From the IMG/VR virus record IMGVR_UViG_3300017613_001278, positions 1 to 45,919 of that record: DNA of 45,919 nt. One strand, written 5' to 3'. Position 1 is the stretch's first letter. Every line of letters starts with the position of its first letter. Below, one piece after another: positions 7,756 to 15,769 of the stretch. The stretch is from a virus. Under the pieces are notes generated by a model, which had not been told where the DNA came from, did no database searches, and saw only the letters and a list, made by a program, of their open reading frames with translations. Both the position numbers and the translations under genes were made by a program.

Positions 7756-7946
7756 AATTCTGTTTGTTCAATTTTATTAAATTCATCGAATGTTCTTTTT
7801 ATTCGTTTTATTATTTCCCTAAGGTTCAAATTCTCTTTCATAACATCATCGACAATATCCGACAGCTTCTCTGCTGCCTCTTCATCGCCCTTAATTGCTT
7901 TTCTCATTAGTCGGCTTGTCACTAGAGAGTTTACTGGTTCGTTCAT
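7752..7946 (-). CDS. Small hypothetical helical protein
   Basis: 64 aa, charged and helical (RLMRKAIKGDEEAAEKLSDI; NLREIIKRIKRTFDEF). Overlaps both neighbours by 4 nt, a translational-coupling pattern that supports it as real. No domain recognised. Confidence 0.55.
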   Translation of the reverse strand: MNEPVNSLVTSRLMRKAIKGDEEAAEKLSDIVDDVMKENLNLREIIKRIKRTFDEFNKIEQTEL

Positions 7947-8137
7947 TGTTCTAGTTTTTGCATCAGTTCAATCAATCGTTTTTTATACGGCACAACCATT
8001 TTCCTGCCCTCGTTCGCTTCCAAGTACCTCAAATGAGACTTTACGAACTTTGCCGTGTTGGAGCAATGCCAGCCGTCTATCGTTGTTGTTTCGGGTAGGG
8101 TTGCGGTGGAGTAGAATTGTTTTAGTTCGCTTACCAT
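7943..8137 (-). CDS. Small hypothetical protein
   Basis: 64 aa, soluble, with basic and aromatic residues (HLRYLEANEGRKMVVPYKKR). Overlaps neighbours at both ends (4 nt and 7 nt). No domain recognised. Confidence 0.55.
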   Translation of the reverse strand: MVSELKQFYSTATLPETTTIDGWHCSNTAKFVKSHLRYLEANEGRKMVVPYKKRLIELMQKLEQ

Positions 8138-8583
8138 GCTGTTGATGCAATAATGTCAGCTTGAGGATGCAGTTTCATGTGTTCCTCGAAAGATATTTCT
8201 TTACCCTCGGATGTAACCTTTAGTTTCGCCCATTCAGAACGGGGTACTAGAATAATATCATCCTCATTGTCCATTTCATCAATACTAATGCCCGTTGTTA
8301 GCTCATGTATTTCAATTGCTTCGATAATTGTTTTTGCGGCTACCCAAGTAGATTCTGATTCCTTGAACTCGTAGATATTTAATTCGTTACTTTTTACGTT
8401 TCTTGGGTCAAATATCACTTTTGCCGTAAACGATTGCAGCCCGTTTGTGTAAATAGATTGCCGCTGAACATCTATTGTTGCGCCCTTGCTCGTTATTGTT
8501 TTTAGAAACTGCTCTAAATCGTCAATATAGTTGCCCTTTTCAAAGTGTGCCGTTTTGATTTGCTTGTTCTTTTTCATTGTCAT
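8131..8583 (-). CDS. Hypothetical protein of the replication operon
   Basis: 150 aa, soluble alpha/beta. The start may be the first ATG or the third codon (MTMKK); both follow an A-rich leader. The C-terminal third is acidic (DEMDNEDDIILVPRSEW). It sits between small replication-operon genes. Family not recognised. Confidence 0.55.
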   Translation of the reverse strand: MTMKKNKQIKTAHFEKGNYIDDLEQFLKTITSKGATIDVQRQSIYTNGLQSFTAKVIFDPRNVKSNELNIYEFKESESTWVAAKTIIEAIEIHELTTGISIDEMDNEDDIILVPRSEWAKLKVTSEGKEISFEEHMKLHPQADIIASTAW

Positions 8584-8588
8584 TTCGT

Positions 8589-8819
8589 TTATTTCGTTCT
8601 TTTAAGTTTATAAAATCGTTTATCCTCAAAGTCTCCAAACTCCGCCACATAGTACCCTTTTTTCTTGTACGTAGCTAGATGCTCTTTTACGGATTGGAGT
8701 TCCTTGGGTGTGTAAATTATCGTTATTGTGCTTTGTTCTCTAATTGTCATAGCTTCTAAAAATTGTTTTGCTATTGCGCCAACTGGCATCGGTTTATTAA
8801 AACGGTGTTTCAGATTCAT
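8589..8819 (-). CDS. Small basic protein downstream of the helicase gene
   Basis: 76 aa from the ATG at 8819 (MNLKHRFNKPM...). An alternative ATG at 8858 would add 13 residues and a 62-nt overlap with the helicase gene, so the inner start (23-nt overlap) is preferred. Short alpha/beta protein ending KLKRTK. Function unknown. Confidence 0.5.
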   Translation of the reverse strand: MNLKHRFNKPMPVGAIAKQFLEAMTIREQSTITIIYTPKELQSVKEHLATYKKKGYYVAEFGDFEDKRFYKLKRTK

Positions 8820-10242
8820 TTGAAATTCTTTGTTTAAAGTTATCAATATGGTTTGCATTCATATCTTGCATAGTAACCAGTCTCATATCGTACATGTCAC
8901 AAGTCACTTTGTTGTCTGTATCAAAATCGTAGTCCATGAACTCGGACATTCCCATATCAAAAAACAAATAGTCTCTACCTATTTCGCCAAATCGGTTTTT
9001 CTTTGTTATCAATGCCGTTACACCTTCTAAGCTTCTGCCTTGTTCGTCCTCTGTTATGCCGTAGTACCCTGGTCTGTAAATAAAAGTCACTACTGTCGCA
9101 TCTTGCTCTATTGCTCCCGAATCCCTCAAGTCTGACAATTGAGGAACTTTAGAACCGCCTCTGGTTTCTACGGCTCGGCTAAGTTGGCAAAGTGGAATTA
9201 TTGCAATACGCAAAGCCGATGCAACACCCTTTAACGTTCTTGATATAAATTCAATTTCCTTATTCCTGTTGCTTTTGGCTTCGCAGTCAATTAGCTGCAT
9301 GTAGTCAATTACTACAAATTTTATATCGTGGTCTCGCTTTAGTTTGTGAATTTTAGACACGATGTAAGTTAATTGAGGGCTTGTGTCGTCAATAAATAAT
9401 TTAGAATCACTCTCTTTTGATAGTTGGTTGAAAATGTGTTCAATTTGAAGTTCTGAAACTTTATTCTTTCTCAAATCTCCAGCAGATACGCCCGACTGTT
9501 GGGCTATCAATATCCTGCAAAGTTGCTTTTTACTCATTTCCAAGCTAAAGAACGCCCCACTATACCCAAATAGTTTTTGTGCGTTTTGTGCCATTTGTAG
9601 GGCTAATGTCGTTTTGCCCATAGATGGACGAGCCGCAATTATTATCAATTCCCCATCAGTTGATAAACCTCCTATTCGCTTGTCGTAACTCTCGAACCCC
9701 GTTGGCACTCCTGTTACTTCTTTGAATTTGCCCAAATTATCGCTTATTTCACGTGCTAGGCTTAACGAAACATCATGAGCCGTATGTTCTTCTTCTATGT
9801 GGTTAGATATTGCCTCATTTAGCGTATTTTGCGATTTGCTTATTTCTGTGTCAATATTCGTATTCGGGTCAAACGCTGCTTGTGTTAGCTTGTGGTTTGA
9901 TATTATCGTTTTCCTTCTTACGCTTTTGTCGTGCAGAATCTTGGCGCATCCAGTAACATCTACGTTGAAATGCTTACTTGTAAATTCTGCCATGCCAGCG
10001 AAGCCGCCAAGTTCCTCTAATTGCTTTTTGTTTTTTAGTGTATTGCAAATGGTCACTAAGTCAATATCTAATTTTTTGTTGTGGTGTTCAATTATTGCAT
10101 TCCAAATATTCTGATGCTTGCTAGTGTAAAAACAATCTTCCGTTAGTAAGTGGATGCAATTAAATAACCCGTGAGGCACTAGTAGGATGGTGCTAAGTAA
10201 AGCCGCTTCAATTTCTGGGGCGTTTGGTAGTTCTTGGTTCAT
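8797..10242 (-). CDS. dnaB: Replicative DNA helicase, DnaB-like
   Basis: 481 aa. Hexameric 5'-3' helicase at the phage fork. N-terminal DnaB domain (residues ~5-105; PNAPEIEAALLSTIL), then a RecA-like core with Walker A ARPSMGKT (204-211), Walker B FVVID (309-313), and LCQLSRAVE...LSDLRDSGAIEQDA (351-382), hallmarks of DnaB. Length is normal. It overlaps the upstream initiator gene by 4 nt, an arrangement like lambda O/P, where initiator and helicase-loading genes are adjacent. No phage polymerase or primase is seen, so host factors probably finish the replisome. Confidence 0.93.
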   Translation of the reverse strand: MNQELPNAPEIEAALLSTILLVPHGLFNCIHLLTEDCFYTSKHQNIWNAIIEHHNKKLDIDLVTICNTLKNKKQLEELGGFAGMAEFTSKHFNVDVTGCAKILHDKSVRRKTIISNHKLTQAAFDPNTNIDTEISKSQNTLNEAISNHIEEEHTAHDVSLSLAREISDNLGKFKEVTGVPTGFESYDKRIGGLSTDGELIIIAARPSMGKTTLALQMAQNAQKLFGYSGAFFSLEMSKKQLCRILIAQQSGVSAGDLRKNKVSELQIEHIFNQLSKESDSKLFIDDTSPQLTYIVSKIHKLKRDHDIKFVVIDYMQLIDCEAKSNRNKEIEFISRTLKGVASALRIAIIPLCQLSRAVETRGGSKVPQLSDLRDSGAIEQDATVVTFIYRPGYYGITEDEQGRSLEGVTALITKKNRFGEIGRDYLFFDMGMSEFMDYDFDTDNKVTCDMYDMRLVTMQDMNANHIDNFKQRISNESETPF

Positions 10243-11063
10243 GCGTTGCTTGTTTTGTCGTTAAATGAAAAAGTAGGAATAAACCCGTTTTTGGCTTTTG
10301 CTTTTTTATCTCTGTTTTTAGTCCACTTTGGATTCCATGAGACATTCCCTTGTTTTTCAGTCTCTTGAAATGCTTTTATAATTTCCAATTCGCTGTAGTC
10401 GTTGGTGTAACTTTTAATTGCGCTCACTTGGCTGGATATAGTTCCGATAACTCCCCAACGGTCTGACTTTTTCGATTCGATGTAACGCCAGAAGCTTAGT
10501 ATCTCATTTTGGAAGTTATCCGACCAGTCAGAAGGGAACAGCCCAAAGTGAAAGTTTTTATCTAATTGTGTTGCTCGGACTAGTTCGCCTTTTTGTATTT
10601 TTTGAAATTCGCTTATAAGGGGATATTTTTCTTTTCCTTCTTCTCCTTCTTCTTTATTCTTTTCATTCTTGTATGTGTCTTTCTGCTGTTCTTCTGTTGT
10701 CTTTCTGTTGTCTTTCTGTTGTCCAGTCTGTTGTTCTTTTGCTTGATAAAAGTCGTAGTTTACTATCGTCAAAACCTGTGTTATTCGGCTTTTCGCTATT
10801 TTTATCTGTTGTTCTTTTTCTAGGTCTTTTAGGAATTTTCTTACTTTGGTTCTTGACCACTTCCATCTATCGGATAATTCAACTTCTGACCGTCCAACTT
10901 GACCACGCCCAACAATAACTTTATTCCCACGCTTGTAGAAAAATGATTCTTTATGATTTGCTAATAACAATAAATCAACCCAAGCCTGTCCTCTAGAAAA
11001 TGGCTCACTGCTCCAAAAATCATTATCTTGAATTGCTCTATGTAATTTTATCCATCCCTCCAT
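10239..11063 (-). CDS. Replication initiator / replisome organiser-like protein
   Basis: 274 aa. The N terminus (GWIKLHRAIQDNDFW...PFSRGQAWVDLLLLAN) and a winged-helix region (RSEVELSDRWKWSRTKVRKFLKDLE, split over residues ~58-82) match phage replication initiators of the DnaD/lambda-O-like kind; the centre is a Gln/Lys/Glu-rich linker (~112-145) followed by a helical C-terminal domain. It directly precedes dnaB (4-nt overlap). The linker DNA contains tandem 11-bp repeats, suggesting that the origin lies inside this gene. Confidence 0.75.
   Translation of the reverse strand: MEGWIKLHRAIQDNDFWSSEPFSRGQAWVDLLLLANHKESFFYKRGNKVIVGRGQVGRSEVELSDRWKWSRTKVRKFLKDLEKEQQIKIAKSRITQVLTIVNYDFYQAKEQQTGQQKDNRKTTEEQQKDTYKNEKNKEEGEEGKEKYPLISEFQKIQKGELVRATQLDKNFHFGLFPSDWSDNFQNEILSFWRYIESKKSDRWGVIGTISSQVSAIKSYTNDYSELEIIKAFQETEKQGNVSWNPKWTKNRDKKAKAKNGFIPTFSFNDKTSNA
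10674..10741. repeat. Tandem ~11-bp iterons, candidate replication origin
   Basis: Six consecutive units around TTGTCTTTCTG (plus strand), with spacing 12, 11, 11, 11, 12 and 11 nt; two central copies (10697-10707, 10708-10718) are identical. The 11-nt period is not a multiple of three, so conservation is at DNA level and not a protein repeat. Location within the initiator gene parallels the iterons of lambda O. Confidence 0.55.
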
Positions 11064-11341
11064 TAGTAGTTGTCTTTTAGTAGGTCACCACGGTACTCGT
11101 CCATGAATATTTTACCATTAACTAGTCCTAAATCAAAAATACTATTTAGCTTAATAATGGCATTTTCGGCTATCAATGCTTCCTTCTTTGTCTTGTAATA
11201 TTTTAGGACAATAAAAGTATCAAAATCCTTTTTTAACCCCCTATGTTCCTTTATTCTTTTAAGTATTCTGCCGCTGGTTGTTACTCCAACGTAGCAGGGC
11301 TTTAAGTCTTTTACTAAGCAATAAACTACATATTCTTTCAT
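11063..11341 (-). CDS. GIY-YIG family nuclease-like protein
   Basis: 92 aa. The N terminus carries a degenerate GIY-YIG pair: VVYCLV (4-9) and CYVGVT (16-21), followed by Arg residues (RILKRIKEHR) and a Glu in ALIAENAIIK, the expected order of catalytic residues. It is a single minimal domain with no DNA-binding extension, typical of phage stand-alone proteins. It overlaps the initiator gene by 1 nt and has the leader shared with the gene at 12293. Confidence 0.75.
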   Translation of the reverse strand: MKEYVVYCLVKDLKPCYVGVTTSGRILKRIKEHRGLKKDFDTFIVLKYYKTKKEALIAENAIIKLNSIFDLGLVNGKIFMDEYRGDLLKDNY

Positions 11342-11364
11342 AATTGTTTTTGGTTAGGGGGTTA
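11339..11364 (-). repeat. Shared leader repeat, copy 1
   Basis: 26 nt from the stop of the 182-aa gene through the ATG of the GIY-YIG gene; on the minus strand it includes CCCCCTAACC and ends AACAATTATG. It differs at one base from 12291-12316, which occupies the same place between the next gene pair. It probably acts as a translation-initiation or intergenic junction cassette. Confidence 0.75.
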
Positions 11365-11910
11365 AAGTGATTCTAGCAATTCAAAAACTAACTCCATGTC
11401 TGGATTGCGGAAAGCATAATTAAGGTAGTCCGTTGGCTTGTTGTAATGGTAGTGATTTAATTTTATATGTTCCTTTATTGACTTCTCGGTAAGAAAAGCA
11501 TTCTTGTATTCGTGTTCTTTAGTCACCCAAATCTCTCTGTACCCAATTTCTTCAAGCTTACTGGCGTAGTCGTTAGAATCAACTAATTGCGTAGCTAATT
11601 CTAATGCTTTTAGCGCAATATGCTCGTCTGAATCATCCTCTAACTCAATATGTTTAGACATTTCATCTTCATTCTCATAGAAATAACCCGATAGAAACTC
11701 TATTATTTCCTTGTCCTCCCTTAATTCACCTTCCCCATTTTCGTTAATATAAATACATTCACCGTTGCCCTCTGTGCTTATTACCTCTTTTTCGCATTGT
11801 ATTTGATAAAAATAAGGCTTTGCTGTTGCCCTGTTGTCTTGCGTTTTGATTTCGTTGGATAGGTCTTTTAGTCTTCTGTATAGGTCGTCTGATATTGATA
11901 TTGTTTTCAT
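11362..11910 (-). CDS. Conserved phage hypothetical protein
   Basis: 182 aa. N terminus MKTISISDDLYRRLKDLS is helical; then QDNRATAKPYFYQIQ, a pattern I associate with a phage protein family of unknown function, followed by an acidic region. It begins downstream of the structured leader RNA at 11928-12080. The first ~30 codons are duplicated, base for base, at 13278-13489. Function unknown. Confidence 0.7.
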   Translation of the reverse strand: MKTISISDDLYRRLKDLSNEIKTQDNRATAKPYFYQIQCEKEVISTEGNGECIYINENGEGELREDKEIIEFLSGYFYENEDEMSKHIELEDDSDEHIALKALELATQLVDSNDYASKLEEIGYREIWVTKEHEYKNAFLTEKSIKEHIKLNHYHYNKPTDYLNYAFRNPDMELVFELLESL

Positions 11911-11927
11911 AATGGTAAGTATTTAAA

Positions 11928-12080
11928 TAGAAAAAGCCTCAAAGGGTATGAATAGTTTAGGAACGTGCGGACAGATGCACATATACTATTCCCCTTTGAG
12001 GCTTTCACCAACAAATAAGATTTGTTTATTCTGTCCTATGTCAGCATTGTAGTGAGAGTTCCTAATTCTAACTACTGCCG
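11928..12080 (-). ncRNA. Structured leader RNA / attenuator 1
   Basis: Between the promoter at 12087-12117 and the ATG at 11910. Minus-strand RNA: hairpin AACAAAT/ATTTGTT (12010-12026); then a long hairpin with outer stem of 14 bp (11933-11946 with 11992-12005), 3-nt bulge, inner stem GAATAGT/ACTATTC of 7 bp, apical stem GTGC/GCAC (11965-11968, 11977-11980). The 8-nt apical loop carries 7 nt (11969-11975) complementary to 12030-12036. The outer stem runs into TTTTT, so it can terminate. Either a ~150-nt small RNA or a 5' attenuator of the 182-aa gene. 5' end is estimated. Confidence 0.6.
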
Positions 12081-12086
12081 TTACCC

Positions 12087-12117
12087 CAAATATACGCAAC
12101 TTCTCGCAGCTATGCAA
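12087..12117 (-). promoter_or_regulatory. Promoter of leader RNA 1
   Basis: Minus strand CTTGCA at -33, 20 nt after TTG, then a perfect TATATTTG (TAnnTTTG). Transcription would start about 12080. The 12-nt upstream segment (TTGGCATAAAC) resembles the paired TTGCAA boxes at 17.7 kb. Confidence 0.7.
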
Positions 12118-12119
12118 GT

Positions 12120-12293
12120 TTATGCCAATAACTCTTTTAAATCTTCAACAACTCTTTGGTAAGTTACCACCTTGGATTCTGCAACATTATACGCTACTGG
12201 GTTCTTTAGTGCGTACATCTTCATTGTTTTCTTGTTGAATAATATTTCGATGTTGTACGCCTCTATTAAGAGCTGTATTTCTTTCTTTTTCAT
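12120..12293 (-). CDS. Small hypothetical protein (57 aa)
   Basis: Translation gives MKKKEIQLLIEAYNIEILFN followed by a basic middle and helical end (VVEDLKELLA). ATG is preceded by the same 26-nt leader as the GIY-YIG gene, which supports its start. The promoter of leader RNA 1 begins directly after its stop. Function unknown. Confidence 0.6.
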   Translation of the reverse strand: MKKKEIQLLIEAYNIEILFNKKTMKMYALKNPVAYNVAESKVVTYQRVVEDLKELLA

Positions 12294-12316
12294 AATTGAT
12301 TTTGGTTAGGGGGTTA
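12291..12316 (-). repeat. Shared leader repeat, copy 2
   Basis: 25 of 26 bases identical to 11339-11364, again spanning from an upstream stop codon to a downstream ATG (57-aa gene). Confidence 0.75.
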
Positions 12317-12973
12317 GAGTTCAAAATTCAATACCCCTTGTGTTACTTGCTTTGATTCGTGTACTTTGATAGCTGCGTCTAGTATTGCTTTTCCAGCTAC
12401 GTAGTCTACCAGGTTACGGGCTATCTTGTTTTTGCGCTGTGTTCCCTTGTAGGATGATAGGTCTATTTCGTGGAATTTGCATAATATTTCTAATTCGTTT
12501 TTGATATTAGAGCCAACGACACCGCTTTCATTTTCCCTCTTTTTTGTATTGTATGGAATTTGAAAGTTTGACCAATAGATATGCCTACCTCGCTTTTGCC
12601 CTGGAATAAGTAATTTATAAAACGGTATCACGTTCTCAATGCAAAATAAGCCCTCAAAATAGTGATGCAAAAGAATTATCTCTTGGTATAGCTTCATATC
12701 TGGGTAAGCGTCTTTAAAACTGTCTCTATTTTTCTGCGAGTGTCTAACTCGGCTATGAGTAGGACAAGGCGGTGAACTCCAAATAAAATCAAACTCTTTG
12801 TAATGGTCAAGCAAATACTGATGTGCATCCCCAGCTATTACAGTATCGTTCGGAAAGCGTTCTTTGTACATTCTCGCTAATTCGGGGTCAAGCTCAACGG
12901 CTGTAATTTCGTGACTGTCGCCCCATTTAAAGCGGTTTCCTCCCAAACAGGCGTATAATATAAGTATTTTCAT
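12314..12973 (-). CDS. DNA cytosine-5 methyltransferase-like protein
   Basis: 219 aa. Transfers a methyl group to C5 of cytosine. Visible motifs: degenerate SAM-binding motif I ILYACLGGNR (4-13), acidic AVELDP (25-30), catalytic motif IV SSPPCPTHSR with Cys70, and motif VI IENVIP (112-117). It is shorter than bacterial C5 enzymes (usually above 300 aa) with little room for a target-recognition domain, as in several phage enzymes. A likely role is self-modification against restriction, alongside the helicase-methyltransferase at 13.5-15.8 kb. Confidence 0.8.
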   Translation of the reverse strand: MKILILYACLGGNRFKWGDSHEITAVELDPELARMYKERFPNDTVIAGDAHQYLLDHYKEFDFIWSSPPCPTHSRVRHSQKNRDSFKDAYPDMKLYQEIILLHHYFEGLFCIENVIPFYKLLIPGQKRGRHIYWSNFQIPYNTKKRENESGVVGSNIKNELEILCKFHEIDLSSYKGTQRKNKIARNLVDYVAGKAILDAAIKVHESKQVTQGVLNFEL

Positions 12974-13009
12974 ATCAAAATAGTTTCATTTGTCGGTTCT
13001 CGTAGTTGG

Positions 13010-13258
13010 TTATTTAATTTTGTACAAGCTTAGGGTGTGAGAAACACTACCAAAGACACTAGATTTGCATCCATTATCGTTAGCTAAGGACACGTAATAA
13101 TTTCCATCAACTAAAGCCATTAGCCAGTTGTTTGTTGATGTATCCTTGTAGAGTTTCTTTATTCTGCTCACCCCGTTTTTACCTAAATAACTTAAAGCGT
13201 TTTCAGTAAACACATGCCCATCTATAGGGATTTCTATTAGCTCTTTCAAATCTTTCAT
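13010..13258 (-). CDS. Small hypothetical protein
   Basis: 82 aa, soluble, beta-rich (NWLMALVDGNYYVSLANDNG), ATG start. It lies between the C5 methyltransferase and a decayed gene fragment. No family recognised. Confidence 0.5.
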   Translation of the reverse strand: MKDLKELIEIPIDGHVFTENALSYLGKNGVSRIKKLYKDTSTNNWLMALVDGNYYVSLANDNGCKSSVFGSVSHTLSLYKIK

Positions 13259-13277
13259 AACTATTTATTAAGGCGTA

Positions 13278-13489
13278 TTAGTAAATGTCTTTTAATACAA
13301 TTGAGAATTGAGATGCGTTCTTGTAAACCTCCTTAATGCATTTTGTATCTAAATTTTCTCTATCGCTCCAGTCCTCGTTTTCGTCAATATAAATACATTC
13401 ACCGTTGCCCTGTTGTCTTGCGTTTTGATTTCGTTGGATAGGTCTTTTAGTCTTCTGTATAGGTCGTCTGATATTGATATTGTTTTCAT
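13278..13489 (-). pseudogene. Frameshifted paralogue of the 182-aa gene (5' duplication)
   Basis: From the ATG at 13489 the first ~30 codons are identical to 11910 downward. A 61-nt deletion then removes the segment between two copies of AGGGCAAC present in the intact gene (61 = not a multiple of 3), so the frame breaks and the ORF stops after 46 codons at 13349. In the original frame, homology resumes (GECIYIDENEDW) and runs to a stop at 13278. Identity begins exactly at the ATG and not in the leader. It could encode a 46-aa peptide but is best read as a broken copy. Confidence 0.75.
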
Positions 13490-13549
13490 GATTGTTATTT
13501 TAAAAGTTAATTAATTTCAAGTCGCAAAGCAGAACCTTTCGGAACGCTG

Positions 13550-15754
13550 CTAGAATAGGGTTTTTTGTCGTTCCTCAATAATAGCATCTCTATGGTTTTT
13601 TTTATTCAAGTTAAAATAACTCTCTTTTAACTCAATAGATACACTCTTTCTCTTCATCTTCAAAGCAGTATAACCTTCTGACCCTATGCCCCCAAATGGA
13701 CTAAAAACAGTATCTCCCTCGTTGCTATACAAGTGCAAAATGCGCTCAATAGTATCTAATTGTAAAGGGCAAATGTGTTTTTCATCATTCCCATCTCTAG
13801 CACTTCTATATTGCAACGTTCTTCTATAGTCTACATCCATCCAAACTGGAGATGCGTATTTTTGCCACAAATCTACTGGCAAATAGTCGGGCTTGGTAAA
13901 ATCATCCGCTTGATGTGTGATAGGCGTTTCGTTATCGCCTTCGTTTCTAAAGAACAAAACATAGTCAGGTATTCCAACTCTAGACATTACGCTATCCTTT
14001 TTTATAGTCTTATGGAGCAAACCAAGAGCCTTAGTTCTTTGCATTTCTGTTACTGGGTTCTTCCATATCGTAACCCGTGAATGATAAATAAAGCCCTGTT
14101 CTATAAACCAATTTATAAGCATTCCGCTAAAGTCTCTTAACCCGATAAACCCTTCTTTTCCTTTTTGAATAGGCAAATCCATACAATGAACCGCACATAT
14201 TCTACCAGCCTTTAAAACTCTTTTGATTTGTGGAATCAAGTATTTAAAGTGATGCTCAAATTCCTTGTAATTCTTTACATTCCCCATATCCGCAGCCTTA
14301 TCGCTATAAACATACAGCTCTGCAAAAGGAGGACTAAAAACGCATACATCAACACTATTAGCTGGTAGACTTTTAGATGCTTCTACGCAATCCCCGTTAA
14401 TTATGTGGTATCTATCGTTTTTTACTTCTTTTGTATCAACTACTGCCCCTTTTGAAGACTTGTAATTATGCTCTGCGCTGTATTTTGCCATTTCTCCAAT
14501 CATTTCTTTATGTTTTCCTTCTTTTTCTAAAATAGTTCTTCTTACGTTCGTTTGTGATTCTGGAATAAGTATGTGAACTTTTACCTTTTTAGTTTGTCCG
14601 AACCTATAACAACGCCTAACAGCTTGATAAAAAGCCTCAAATTTGAAGTCGTACGAACAAAAAACCATATTGCAGCAGTTTTGGTAATTCATCCCGAAAC
14701 TAGCGATTGATGTTTTTGTTACTAGTACTCTAAACTCATTATCTGCAAACCCTAATAACCTATCAGCCTTTGTTTGTGGTTTGTCACTACCTTGTACATT
14801 AACAGCATCATCAATGCTTCTTGATAGGAGGTCGGTTTCTTTGTTCTGTAAGCCCCAAACTATCCATTGTTCATTGTTTGAATTAACTAGTTCTGTCGCC
14901 AATTTTACCCTATCAGCCATTGAACGCCTTAAATCTTTATTCAAATCAGTTGCAGATACCGCAGCAGTAACAAATAAAGTATTAGTATTATTCTCTACGG
15001 GTATAATGTGTTCGATATACTCTATTTCTGGCAGGTCGTACCCTTCCATGTTATACCCTAAAGTACTAGGCTTATCTATAGATATAGACCATGTACATAC
15101 AAACTTCCAAAAGTCATCTTTTGCATGCTTTCTTAGTCTCCATTTAGAAGTCTGCCCACCATCATGAACAAAATACATAGCTAACATTTCTAAGTAACTC
15201 ATAGCCCCTAAAAATTGGGCATGTTGTCCTAGTTCCATGTGGTCGTTTGGTGATGGTGTCGCTGTACATGCGAGTCTATACGGGGTTTGCTGGAATGACT
15301 CTATGATAAGTCTGCTTAGTTTTCCATCCCTTCCTTTTAAGATACTAGATTCGTCTAATACAACACCCCCAAAGATAGAAGCATCTATATTCTTTAACTG
15401 GTCGTAATTTGTTATGTATATCCCATCCAAAGAATCATCGTTTCCGTTTTCGTATCTTGATATATTTATGCCAAATTTGACCCCTTCATTAATTGTTTGT
15501 TGAACTACTGCCAACGGGGATAATATCAAAACAGGTTTTTTTGTCTCAAATGCAACTTGCTCCGACCATGCTAAGAATTGAATAGTTTTACCTAGTCCGC
15601 AATCTTCAAACAATGCAAACCTACCTTTTTTGCATGCTAATTTTACTACATGCTTTTGATATTCGTATAAGTTTTGATTTAAGTCTTTAGCCTCGAATCC
15701 GCAAGCGATAAAACTCTTTTCTTTTGTCTTTAAAAACTCCTGATAATTATTCAT
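13550..15754 (-). CDS. SNF2-type helicase fused to beta-class N4/N6 DNA methyltransferase
   Basis: 734 aa. The N-terminal SF2/SNF2 ATPase has Walker A DCGLGKT (51-57), motif II LDESS (133-137), motif III TATPSPND (164-171), and C-lobe motif VI QAVRRCYRFGQ (377-387). The C-terminal methyltransferase has catalytic FSPPF (473-477, a variant of D/N/SPPY) before SAM motif FSPFGGIGSE (684-693), the beta-class order. No nuclease domain is seen. It could modify phage DNA processively or block restriction, as proposed for helicase/methyltransferase proteins such as P1 DarB; this is analogy only. It is preceded by leader RNA 2. Confidence 0.9.
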   Translation of the reverse strand: MNNYQEFLKTKEKSFIACGFEAKDLNQNLYEYQKHVVKLACKKGRFALFEDCGLGKTIQFLAWSEQVAFETKKPVLILSPLAVVQQTINEGVKFGINISRYENGNDDSLDGIYITNYDQLKNIDASIFGGVVLDESSILKGRDGKLSRLIIESFQQTPYRLACTATPSPNDHMELGQHAQFLGAMSYLEMLAMYFVHDGGQTSKWRLRKHAKDDFWKFVCTWSISIDKPSTLGYNMEGYDLPEIEYIEHIIPVENNTNTLFVTAAVSATDLNKDLRRSMADRVKLATELVNSNNEQWIVWGLQNKETDLLSRSIDDAVNVQGSDKPQTKADRLLGFADNEFRVLVTKTSIASFGMNYQNCCNMVFCSYDFKFEAFYQAVRRCYRFGQTKKVKVHILIPESQTNVRRTILEKEGKHKEMIGEMAKYSAEHNYKSSKGAVVDTKEVKNDRYHIINGDCVEASKSLPANSVDVCVFSPPFAELYVYSDKAADMGNVKNYKEFEHHFKYLIPQIKRVLKAGRICAVHCMDLPIQKGKEGFIGLRDFSGMLINWFIEQGFIYHSRVTIWKNPVTEMQRTKALGLLHKTIKKDSVMSRVGIPDYVLFFRNEGDNETPITHQADDFTKPDYLPVDLWQKYASPVWMDVDYRRTLQYRSARDGNDEKHICPLQLDTIERILHLYSNEGDTVFSPFGGIGSEGYTALKMKRKSVSIELKESYFNLNKKNHRDAIIEERQKTLF

Positions 15755-15769
15755 TGTTCGATGTGTTAA

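Noticed and set aside
10674-10741. Protein repeat (QQKD) in the initiator linker
   Set aside because: The period is 11 nt, not a multiple of three, so the DNA repeat explains it better.
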